From an uncultured Bermanella sp. (lineage in GTDB: Bacteria; Pseudomonadota; Gammaproteobacteria; Pseudomonadales; Oceanobacteraceae), in NCBI GenBank assembly GCA_913058575.1, contig CAJXRF010000005.1, positions 1 to 64,000 on the forward strand: DNA of 64,000 nt, read 5' to 3'. Shown one piece after another: positions 57,946-64,000 of this stretch. The translations under genes were made by a program, and so were the position numbers. Numbering within the stretch: position 1 is the first letter of the stretch; each line of letters begins with the position of its first letter. The notes beneath the pieces were generated by a model. That model was not told where the DNA came from, did no database searches, and worked only from the letters and a program-made list of their open reading frames with translations.

Positions 57946-58650
57946 ATGGACAGTAAATGGATGGAGGGCCAATTTGGCCGCTCCTTATTAAATGTAGAAA
58001 TAAAGAAGCTAGCAGAAAGCCTTCCGGATCTACATGGACATTACTTATTGCAATATAGTGGGTTTAATATGCCTATCGTTCAGTCTACTACGCTAAGGCA
58101 TCATTTTTTTGCGTGCAATGACTCTCAAGGGCAGGTTTTAATGGATTATCAGCACCTACCCTTCAGAGACAACAGTTTAGATTGTGTTGTGACGCATCAT
58201 GTTTTGGACTACGACCAAAACCCTCATCAATGTTTAAGAGAAGCTGCACGGGTAGTGGTGCCAAATGGTTATTTGGTGGTGGTGGGCTTTAACCCTTTAA
58301 GTGCTCTTGGTATTAGTAGGATGTTGCCCAGGTCATTAATTCCCAAGGGGGCAAGGCATCTAACCCCTCGAAGAGTCGTCGATTGGCTTACGCTACTGGG
58401 ATTTAGAATTGAGCAGCGAGAGTCTGCGCAGTTTCTGCCCCCTTTTGCGCTTAAATATGCGCCAGCTCTTTCAGCAAAACTCGATTCGTGGCTTAGTTAC
58501 TTAACCAGTCCGTTTGGCGGCGTATATATACTGATCGCCCGCAAACTGGTTGCAGGAAGAACACCCATTCGTCCACAATGGCGCGTTTTAGCGGGTCGAA
58601 GAATGCCTGTGCCGGTATCCAGTGCCAGAGGCATAAGAAGATCTCCTTAA
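57946..58650 (+). CDS. SAM-dependent class I methyltransferase
   Basis: 234 residues. LPFRDNSLDCVVTHHVLDYDQNPHQCLREAARVVVPNGYLVVVGFNP is the motif II-III stretch of a UbiE-like methyltransferase; the glycine-rich motif I is weak. Homologues stand between mltD and rnhA-dnaQ in Pseudomonas. Substrate unknown. The C-terminus is basic. Divergent from mltD. Confidence 0.83.
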   Translation: MDSKWMEGQFGRSLLNVEIKKLAESLPDLHGHYLLQYSGFNMPIVQSTTLRHHFFACNDSQGQVLMDYQHLPFRDNSLDCVVTHHVLDYDQNPHQCLREAARVVVPNGYLVVVGFNPLSALGISRMLPRSLIPKGARHLTPRRVVDWLTLLGFRIEQRESAQFLPPFALKYAPALSAKLDSWLSYLTSPFGGVYILIARKLVAGRTPIRPQWRVLAGRRMPVPVSSARGIRRSP

Positions 58651-58702
58651 ATGCTCATGGGGGCATGATTAACATTGCGGTGCATTTAGTTTGATAGGCG
58701 GC

Positions 58703-59148
58703 TTGAAAAAAGTTGATATATTTACCAATGGCGCCTGCAAAGGGAGCCTTGGGCTGGGAGGTTGGGGTGCATCGCTGCGATTTGCTCCACTAAAGAAGGA
58801 AATTTGCGGTGGGCAAGTCGATACCACAAATAATAGAATGGAACTTACCGCAGCAATGGTGAGTCTAGAGACGTTAACAGAATCAGGAGTGGTTAATCTC
58901 ACGACTGACTCCGAATATGTTAGAAAGGGCGTGTTAGAGTGGATTGAAAATTGTAAAAAAGGCATTGGCTAGCCGCCAATAAGAAACCCGTTAAAAATCA
59001 ATATTTATGGAAAAGGCTGGATCTACAGCTTAAAAAGCATGAAGTTTCGAGGTTTTGGGTGAGCGGTCATAGCGGCCACCCTGGAAATGAACGCACTGAT
59101 TGTTTAGCCAATTTAGGTGTGAAAATTTTAATAGAAAGTGAGGCATAA
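58703..59148 (+). pseudogene. rnhA: Ribonuclease HI, frameshifted and catalytically altered
   Basis: Read with one frame correction, this matches RNase HI along its length. The first frame runs [22 protein letters not shown] to [10 protein letters not shown] and stops at 58970-58972. The second frame continues [19 protein letters not shown] to [18 protein letters not shown] and stops at 59146-59148. The break is an A6 run (58955-58960); A7 would restore CKKRHW, the counterpart of WKKRGW. The first catalytic Asp (DG in FTDG) is Asn (codon 58727-58729), and the invariant GNPGPGG is GSLGLGG. The other active-site acids (NRMEL, TTDSEY, ERTD) remain. No ATG is available; TTG 58703 is the best start. 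These changes together suggest a decaying gene. Confidence 0.88.
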
Positions 59149-59853
59149 GTGCGCCAGATAGTTCTTGATACGGAAACCACCGGCATAGGGGAGGGGCACC
59201 GAATAATTGAAATAGGGTGCTTAGAGCTTGTTAACAGAAAGTTTACGGGTCGACAGTATCATCAATACTTAAACCCTAATCGTTTAGTTGATCCTGAAGC
59301 CATGGAAGTGCATGGCATAACAGATGAATTCTTACTGGATAAGCCCGTATTTGCTCAAGTGGCAACGGAGTTTATTGAGTTTATTTCGGGGGCTCAGCTA
59401 GTCATCCATAATGCACCTTTTGACGTAGGTTTTATGGATCGAGAGTTGGGTATGCTAACGGGGTATCCAAAAACAGCCGACATATGTACGATTTTGGATA
59501 CTTTGGTTCTTGCAAGGAAGATGCATCCGGGGCAGCGAAACAGTCTGGATGCATTGTGCCGCCGATATGGCATAGATAATAGCCATCGGGAGCTTCACGG
59601 GGCTTTATTGGATTCCGAGATATTAGCAGATGTTTATTTGCTAATGACCGGTGGGCAAACGAACTTAATCTTAGATTCAGAAGCATCGCAAAAAGCGCAG
59701 GCCAACTTAGCGGCAGGCCACAAAATAACCATAGATCCTAGCCTTTCTTCACAGCTATTGAGGTGGGGAGTAAGCGATCTTGAAAAGTCTGAGCATGAAG
59801 CCTTACTTGATCTTTTGGACAAGAAGTCTGATGGTGCGTTGTGGTCTAAATGA
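59149..59853 (+). CDS. dnaQ: DNA polymerase III epsilon subunit (3'-5' proofreading exonuclease)
   Basis: 234 residues. DEDDh exonuclease motifs are complete: LDTETTGI (Exo I), HNAPFDVGFMDREL (Exo II), and HRELHGALLDSEILADVYL (Exo III, with the catalytic His). It proofreads replication errors within the Pol III core. GTG 59149 follows the rnhA stop with no gap, as rnhA and dnaQ usually adjoin or diverge in gammaproteobacteria; translational coupling to a broken rnhA could affect its expression. Confidence 0.97.
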   Translation: MRQIVLDTETTGIGEGHRIIEIGCLELVNRKFTGRQYHQYLNPNRLVDPEAMEVHGITDEFLLDKPVFAQVATEFIEFISGAQLVIHNAPFDVGFMDRELGMLTGYPKTADICTILDTLVLARKMHPGQRNSLDALCRRYGIDNSHRELHGALLDSEILADVYLLMTGGQTNLILDSEASQKAQANLAAGHKITIDPSLSSQLLRWGVSDLEKSEHEALLDLLDKKSDGALWSK

Positions 59854-59959
59854 TCTAAATTGTTGTGAAGTTTATCAATGAAATGATTTTCATTTAAGAA
59901 TACACTCGACGGTTAGTTAGAATTTTATTTTATCCTTAAAAATGAGTTAAGAAATTGGA

Positions 59960-61600
59960 ATGAATCAAGCCTCAAACGTTAGCATGTCCATTAATTTGGT
60001 ACGAAAGGAATTGGAAATAACTTTGCAAAAAGCGGAGGGGTATTTTTCAATTTACGCCGAAAAGCAAGATCCTTCTCAATTGAAGCTATTTGCTGACGAA
60101 TTGAATCTTGCTCGTGGGACTTTTAAGTTGCTCGAGTTAGGGGGGCTTGAGGCGCTTAGTGCAGAAATGTTGTCGCTTATTGGTGACGGTACTGTGAGCT
60201 TCCCTACTAAATTAGAGGCATTAGGTAAAGCACTAATGAGCTTGTCTCATTACATTAGCCTATTGTTAGAGCATGAAAGGGACCGCCCTATACTGCTGAT
60301 TCCAGCCATAAACCTTATTCGCAAGGCTGGCGGGCACAAAGTATTTTCCGAATCACATTTCTTTAATGTGAATTTAAGACCAAAACTACCCAGCATAGAT
60401 AAGTCTAGCTTAGACATTATTCCTCACCTTCCGAGAATCCGCTTAATGTATCAGCTTGGATTGCTAAGAGTGTTGAGGGATTCGGATGCTCGGGTAGGAA
60501 TGAAGCTGATTCAGAGATCGTTAACGCTCTTGGAGCTAGGCTTCAGAGGGGGCGTCCCTTGGCCTTTCTGGTGGAGTTGTAAGGCTGCTGTTTCGGTTAT
60601 CATTAATGAAGAGTACGAGCTTACTCAGGCGCGACGTGTATTATTGGCAAGAATTGATTCAATAATGCGCAGCATGATCAAAGAAGGTTTGATTGTGTTT
60701 ACCGCACAGCCAGCCAATGAGTTACATAAAGATTTACTGCACCTAGTGTCTTTGTCTGTGGATTCAGGCGGCATAGTAGGTGATATAAAGGACAGCTACA
60801 GAATTAGCCAGAGTGTTCTGGAAAAAGACCTAAAAGTAGAGCGCAATCTCTTGTCAGGACCGGATGTGGGTGCCTATGAAAGTTTGTCTAAAGCGTTTAA
60901 TGAAGAAATCGCCCACGTGAAAGAAGCGCTGGATTTAGCTGCTAAAAACAACCTTAGTGAAGAAGGCTTTGGTGCCTTAAGTGAGAAGCTTTCTCGATTA
61001 GCGGATATTTTGCAAGTCATTGATGAAAAGTCATTGGCTAAAAGACTAAAAGAGCAAAATAGTAATGTGATAGCTCTGGCAACCTTGGAAGAAGAAGAGC
61101 GTGTGAACGCTCTGGCCAGAATTGCAGATGACATGCTTCAGGTAGAGTTGGCCAGTTCCCACTTTGGGCGTAGTCAGCCTAAAACTGATGGCGAGAATAT
61201 CGTTGTTACCGGTCACTATATAGAAGCAAGAATTATTCTATTTGATGAAATAGAGTCAGGGCTGGCCATGGCTAAGCGAGCCATTGGGTCATTTGTGGAG
61301 TCTGGAGATAAGCTTCACTTGGTGAATATTAGCGCTTCGCTTATTGGTGTACGTGGTGCGCTTATCTTTTTAGGGGAAGTCAGGGCTTCTGCAATTGTTG
61401 ATGCTACGATTAACTATCTAAATGATAAGGTACTTAATTCAGAAGACAGTGTTGATGAGGCTCGTCTAGAAATCTTAGCGGATGCATTGGCCAGTGTGGA
61501 GTATCATGCTGAAAGATTGTCCCACTCCGATATCGTTAGTGCCGAAATTCTAGATAGGGCAGTTCGCAGTATGTCCCAACTTGGCTACAAGGTGTCTTAA
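59960..61600 (+). CDS. fimL: FimL-like protein (ChpA N-terminal homologue)
   Basis: 546 residues, near P. aeruginosa FimL (about 557). The sequence is mostly helical and resembles the N-terminal histidine-phosphotransfer-like region of ChpA (ELNLARGTFKLLELGGLEALSAEM, YISLLLEHERDRPILLIPAINLIRKA). In Pseudomonas FimL links type IV pilus function, PilG-FimV and cAMP/Vfr signalling. No pil genes are in the window. The identification rests on sequence pattern plus the position after dnaQ and before sohB. The following membrane protein overlaps it by 1 nt. Confidence 0.8.
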   Translation: MNQASNVSMSINLVRKELEITLQKAEGYFSIYAEKQDPSQLKLFADELNLARGTFKLLELGGLEALSAEMLSLIGDGTVSFPTKLEALGKALMSLSHYISLLLEHERDRPILLIPAINLIRKAGGHKVFSESHFFNVNLRPKLPSIDKSSLDIIPHLPRIRLMYQLGLLRVLRDSDARVGMKLIQRSLTLLELGFRGGVPWPFWWSCKAAVSVIINEEYELTQARRVLLARIDSIMRSMIKEGLIVFTAQPANELHKDLLHLVSLSVDSGGIVGDIKDSYRISQSVLEKDLKVERNLLSGPDVGAYESLSKAFNEEIAHVKEALDLAAKNNLSEEGFGALSEKLSRLADILQVIDEKSLAKRLKEQNSNVIALATLEEEERVNALARIADDMLQVELASSHFGRSQPKTDGENIVVTGHYIEARIILFDEIESGLAMAKRAIGSFVESGDKLHLVNISASLIGVRGALIFLGEVRASAIVDATINYLNDKVLNSEDSVDEARLEILADALASVEYHAERLSHSDIVSAEILDRAVRSMSQLGYKVS

Positions 61601-62238
61601 TGGCCATACAAATTTTGGCTTCCAGCCTAATTATTGTTGTTTTGGTGCTGTTGTTGTTGGCTGCTAAAACTCTGTTTTCAGCAGGCTGGTTTGTCAAATG
61701 GCTCAAGGGGATGTTGGGGTTGATGGCACTTTCATCAGCTGTTTTTGGCACTGTTTTCGCGCTTGATTTGTTTAGCTATTCTAATTCAAAAGAAGGTGAA
61801 ACAATTGCGACCCTTAAATTCCACAAATTTGCTCATCAAGATTACGAGGTGGAATTCACGCCTCATAATGGTAATGCAAGATTTTATAAGCTGCGTGGAG
61901 ATTTGTGGCAGTTGGATGTTAGGCTCATTCAAACATTGGCTATGTTTGGTGATGATTTACCTTCTTATAAGATGGAGCGTTTAAGTGGGCGATATTTAAC
62001 GCTTGAGGAAGAAAAGGCGCAAGAGCGCTCAGTTTACGGCTTCATAGATAGTCCAATTGTCGACACATGGCCGTGGCTTCATAAGCAGAGCTGGCTGCCA
62101 ATTGTTAAGGCTAGTCAGGGTTCGGCTGCTTATATGCCGATGGTAGATGGTGCAATTTATCAGGTAGCGTTGACGCAACAGGGTTTAAAAGCGTTACCCG
62201 TTAATAATCAGGCCAAGGTGTCAGCTGAATCTTGGTAG
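61600..62238 (+). CDS. Membrane protein of unknown function next to fimL
   Basis: 212 residues with two N-terminal helices (IQILASSLIIVVLVLLLLAA and WLKGMLGLMALSSAVFGTVF) and a soluble C-terminal domain (YEVEFTPHNGNARFYKLRGDLWQLDVRLI). I do not recognise a catalytic motif. The start ATG overlaps the fimL stop (TAATG), so it is translationally coupled to FimL. Homologues beside fimL have been labelled efflux proteins, but nothing here supports that. Confidence 0.75.
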   Translation: MAIQILASSLIIVVLVLLLLAAKTLFSAGWFVKWLKGMLGLMALSSAVFGTVFALDLFSYSNSKEGETIATLKFHKFAHQDYEVEFTPHNGNARFYKLRGDLWQLDVRLIQTLAMFGDDLPSYKMERLSGRYLTLEEEKAQERSVYGFIDSPIVDTWPWLHKQSWLPIVKASQGSAAYMPMVDGAIYQVALTQQGLKALPVNNQAKVSAESW

Positions 62239-62280
62239 GCTAATTTTAGAGCCAGTTGATGTTAATCAGGGGCAAATCGT

Positions 62281-62323
62281 AAGCAATAAAAAAGGGAGCT
62301 AATAGCTCCCTTTTTTATTGCTT
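62281..62323. terminator. Bidirectional terminator between the fimL operon and the SCP2 gene
   Basis: A perfect 20-bp inverted repeat with an AAT loop; core GGGAGCT/AGCTCCC with A6 and T6 outside. It serves two convergent transcripts, like the one at 50233-50277. Confidence 0.93.
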
Positions 62324-62331
62324 ATTACTAA

Positions 62332-62646
62332 TTACTGAGGGAAAAGTTCACCCAGTTTAGTCGCTAGCATCATGTCGCCTTCAGCACGTAGCTGGCCGGC
62401 CATGAACGCTTGCATGCCGTCAGTTTCGCCAGTCATGATTCCAACTAGAGTTTCGCTGTTCATGATTAGAGTTACAGATGGGTCATCGTGAGAACCGTTG
62501 TCAATTTTGAAATCGCCGTCGTTGATTTCTAGGAAAAAATCATCGCCGTCTTCGATGCTGAATTGGAAAACGTTTTCCATTCCTGCAGCTGCATCAGCGT
62601 TAAACGCGCCTTTCATTTTTTCGATGATGTCAGAAACTGAAGTCAT
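62332..62646 (-). CDS. SCP2 sterol-carrier-like lipid-binding protein
   Basis: 104 residues, a single SCP2 domain: FQFSIEDGDDFFLEINDGDFKI, then PSVTLIMNSETLVGIMTGETDGMQAFMAGQLRAEGDMMLATKLGELF. The family binds lipids or acyl-CoA. Bacterial single-domain members are often linked to fatty-acid or acyl chain metabolism, but their exact role is open. AAGGAC precedes ATG 62646. A strong promoter and a palindrome lie upstream. The gene is convergent with the fimL pair. Confidence 0.88.
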   Translation of the reverse strand: MTSVSDIIEKMKGAFNADAAAGMENVFQFSIEDGDDFFLEINDGDFKIDNGSHDDPSVTLIMNSETLVGIMTGETDGMQAFMAGQLRAEGDMMLATKLGELFPQ

Positions 62647-62735
62647 ATCGCTGTCCTTCTTACTAAGAGTTAGTGGGCTTTAAAATCAAGTACAAAAAAC
62701 GTACAAGCCGTTAATCTGGTAAAACCAGAGTCAGC

Positions 62736-62764
62736 AGATTAGGGGAGCATTCTTGAGGTGTCAA
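62736..62764 (-). promoter_or_regulatory. Sigma-70 promoter for the SCP2 gene
   Basis: On the minus strand TTGACA (62764-62759) and TAATCT (62741-62736) are separated by 17 nt. A 6-bp hairpin TCTGGT-AAA-ACCAGA (62715-62729) lies in the predicted 5' leader. The -35 is a perfect consensus. Confidence 0.65.
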
Positions 62765-62771
62765 TAGAAAA

Positions 62772-62787
62772 TCAAACGATTGTTTGA
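62772..62787. promoter_or_regulatory. PsrA-like operator upstream of the SCP2 gene
   Basis: TCAAACGATTGTTTGA is a perfect palindrome whose core fits the reported PsrA site [G/C]AAAC-N2-4-GTTT[G/C]. It lies 7 nt upstream of the -35 of the SCP2 promoter and 107 nt before sohB. PsrA senses long-chain fatty acids in Pseudomonas; the regulator here is inferred. Confidence 0.5.
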
Positions 62788-62893
62788 AATTGTCCTGTAT
62801 GGTAGGAAAATAGGCCTGTTAAGTGCGATATATACTAGGTTATCACGCTTAAGAGGTTGTACACTACGCTCAACTTAATCAAGAGGAATTGAC

Positions 62894-63907
62894 GTGGAAT
62901 TTTTATCTGAATACGGACTTTTTTTAGCCAAAGCAGTGACATTTTTAGTGGTAGTAGTTTTGATCGTTGGGGTAGTGGCCAGTGCTGGTCAAAAATCAAA
63001 CCCTAGTAAAATTAAAGTTACCCATCTCAATAAAAAGTACGATTTATTGAAGAAGCATCTTCAGGAAGCGGTGCTGGATAAGAAAGAGCTTAAAAAACTG
63101 GCCAAAGCAGAAAAAAAATCCCTAAAAGAAGTGGAAAAGGACACTCCCAAAGAAAAAGTTTATGTCCTGAATTTTAATGGAGACATTAAAGCTTCCCAAA
63201 GCGAGCAAATGAAGGATGAGATAACCGCTTTGCTTAGCCTTGGTGAGGGAATTGATGAAGTGGTGGTAAATGTCGAGAGTGGCGGTGGCATGGTGCATCA
63301 GTATGGGTTTGCAGCCTCACAATTAGAGCGTATTAAACAGGCCGGAATGCCACTAACAGTATGCGTTGACAAAGTAGCCGCCAGCGGTGGTTACATGATG
63401 GCGGTTGTGGCTGATAAAATTGTGGCCGCGCCCTTTGCCATTTTGGGATCTATAGGTGTAATTGCCCAGCTTCCAAATTTTAATAAATTGTTAAAGAAAA
63501 ATGACATTGATTTTGAAGTGCATACAGCTGGCGAATACAAAAGAACCCTAACGGTTTTTGGTGAAAATACAGATAAGGCCCGTGAAAAATTTCGCGAAGA
63601 TTTGGCAGATGTGCATGTCATGTTTAAAGAGTTTGTAGGGGATAGGCGTCCTAGCGTTAATGTAGAAAAAGTAGCGAATGGGGATGTTTGGTACGGTCAA
63701 AAAGCCCTAGAAGTAAATTTGGTGGACGAATTAAAAACCAGTGATGAATACCTTCAGTTACGATGCAATTCTGCCGATGTTTACGTCATCAGCAGTGAAA
63801 AGAAAAAAAATGTGTTTGAAAAATTGGGGTTGGCTGCCCAATCTGGCATTAGTAAGGGCATTGAAAGCGCCGTTCAGAACATGAGTTTCCAAAAGTGGTT
63901 TGTATAG
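62894..63907 (+). CDS. sohB: Inner-membrane peptidase SohB (S49 family)
   Basis: 337 residues. One N-terminal membrane helix (about 10-30) leads into a lysine-rich linker and the S49 domain. The catalytic Ser164 lies in DKVAASGGYMMA and the catalytic Lys216 in AGEYKRTLTVFGENT, giving the Ser-Lys dyad of SppA/SohB proteases. It degrades signal peptides or membrane-linked proteins. The start is GTG 62894 with GAGG upstream. The next gene follows after 9 nt. Confidence 0.95.
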   Translation: MEFLSEYGLFLAKAVTFLVVVVLIVGVVASAGQKSNPSKIKVTHLNKKYDLLKKHLQEAVLDKKELKKLAKAEKKSLKEVEKDTPKEKVYVLNFNGDIKASQSEQMKDEITALLSLGEGIDEVVVNVESGGGMVHQYGFAASQLERIKQAGMPLTVCVDKVAASGGYMMAVVADKIVAAPFAILGSIGVIAQLPNFNKLLKKNDIDFEVHTAGEYKRTLTVFGENTDKAREKFREDLADVHVMFKEFVGDRRPSVNVEKVANGDVWYGQKALEVNLVDELKTSDEYLQLRCNSADVYVISSEKKKNVFEKLGLAAQSGISKGIESAVQNMSFQKWFV

Positions 63908-63916
63908 GTGGCTAGC

Positions 63917-64000
63917 ATGGAATATCGCGCATTTGTTGTGAGTGAGCTGAACGATGGCGCCTTTAGTGGTGAGTTGAAAACGCTAAATCAGGAAAACCTG
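63917..64000 (+). CDS. YhdH/AcuI-type quinone oxidoreductase (5' end only)
   Basis: 28 codons reading MEYRAFVVSELNDGAFSGEL to the window edge, the N-terminal pattern of medium-chain reductases of the YhdH/AcuI (acrylyl-CoA reductase) group. AGGTGG lies 5 nt before ATG 63917; an in-frame GTG at 63908 is less likely. An oxidoreductase follows sohB in Pseudomonas as well. Truncated, so the catalytic part is not seen. Confidence 0.7.
   Translation, partial: MEYRAFVVSELNDGAFSGELKTLNQENL

Noticed and set aside
57826..57972. 49-residue N-terminal extension of MltD
   Set aside because: It would overlap the divergent methyltransferase start and place the lipobox far from the N-terminus.
58940..58980. 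Programmed -1 frameshift in rnhA instead of a mutation
   Set aside because: The A6 run could allow slippage, but there is no good X-XXY-YYZ heptamer in frame and no clear stimulatory stem, and the catalytic Asn and eroded glycine motif argue for decay. Not fully excluded.

Overview
The window looks like chromosome of a marine gammaproteobacterium close to Pseudomonadales/Oceanospirillales (Bermanella, Oleispira or Oceanobacter-like relatives). The grounds are gene content and gene order. The blocks fadA–DUF1653–topA, tig–clpP–clpX–lon–hupB–ppiD–peptide ABC transporter–mltD–methyltransferase–rnhA–dnaQ, and fimL–sohB–YhdH-type reductase match, from memory, the order in Pseudomonas aeruginosa. 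Base composition is moderately AT-rich by eye. I see no rRNA, tRNA, CRISPR array, prophage or insertion sequence.

Layout. 1–4.2 kb: end of fadA, a DUF1653 gene, a membrane-anchored unknown and topA. 4.5–8.9 kb: an S4 RNA-binding protein, adenine deaminase, isocitrate lyase (aceA) and a divergent LysR regulator. 9.1–17.4 kb: a tightly packed run of a 1026-residue lipoprotein, a predicted outer-membrane protein, GspA/ExeA-like and GspB-like proteins, and the helicase gene dinG. 17.5–37.0 kb: an accessory-style mix of a diguanylate cyclase, an AlkJ-like GMC oxidoreductase with a divergent AraC regulator, a secreted FnIII protein, malate synthase G (glcB), DUF1289, an SDR plus TerB pair, transaldolase, dusA, an orphan solute-binding protein, an orphan hybrid-free histidine kinase, two outer-membrane barrels, a DUF985 cupin and a 7TMR-GGDEF-EAL protein. 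37.1–41.4 kb: gltX, a GDP-mannose enzyme, kdsC and kdsB. 41.4–50.2 kb: an SOS-controlled SulA-like gene, then the proteostasis block tig-clpP-clpX-lon-hupB-ppiD. 50.3–56.2 kb: a Yej-like peptide ABC transporter. 56.2–64 kb: mltD, a methyltransferase, a broken rnhA, dnaQ, fimL, a membrane protein, an SCP2 lipid-binding protein, sohB and the start of a YhdH/AcuI-type reductase.

Themes. Growth on fatty acids, alkanes or acetate is well represented: fadA, both glyoxylate-shunt enzymes, the AlkJ-like alcohol dehydrogenase and the SCP2 protein, with PsrA-like palindromes upstream of SCP2 and, more weakly, glcB. Envelope biogenesis is the second theme: KDO and GDP-mannose synthesis, the GspAB cluster, several barrels, MltD and FimL. 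c-di-GMP turnover is covered by one GGEEF cyclase and one EAL phosphodiesterase.

The most notable observations are: rnhA with a frameshift, a lost catalytic Asp and an eroded glycine motif; the lipoprotein–barrel–GspAB–dinG gene run; a perfect LexA box in front of a stand-alone SulA-like gene; a PsrA-type palindrome placed just upstream of a near-consensus promoter for an SCP2 protein; and a close match to a sigma-32 promoter before lon. All calls come from reading sequence; no database search was run.
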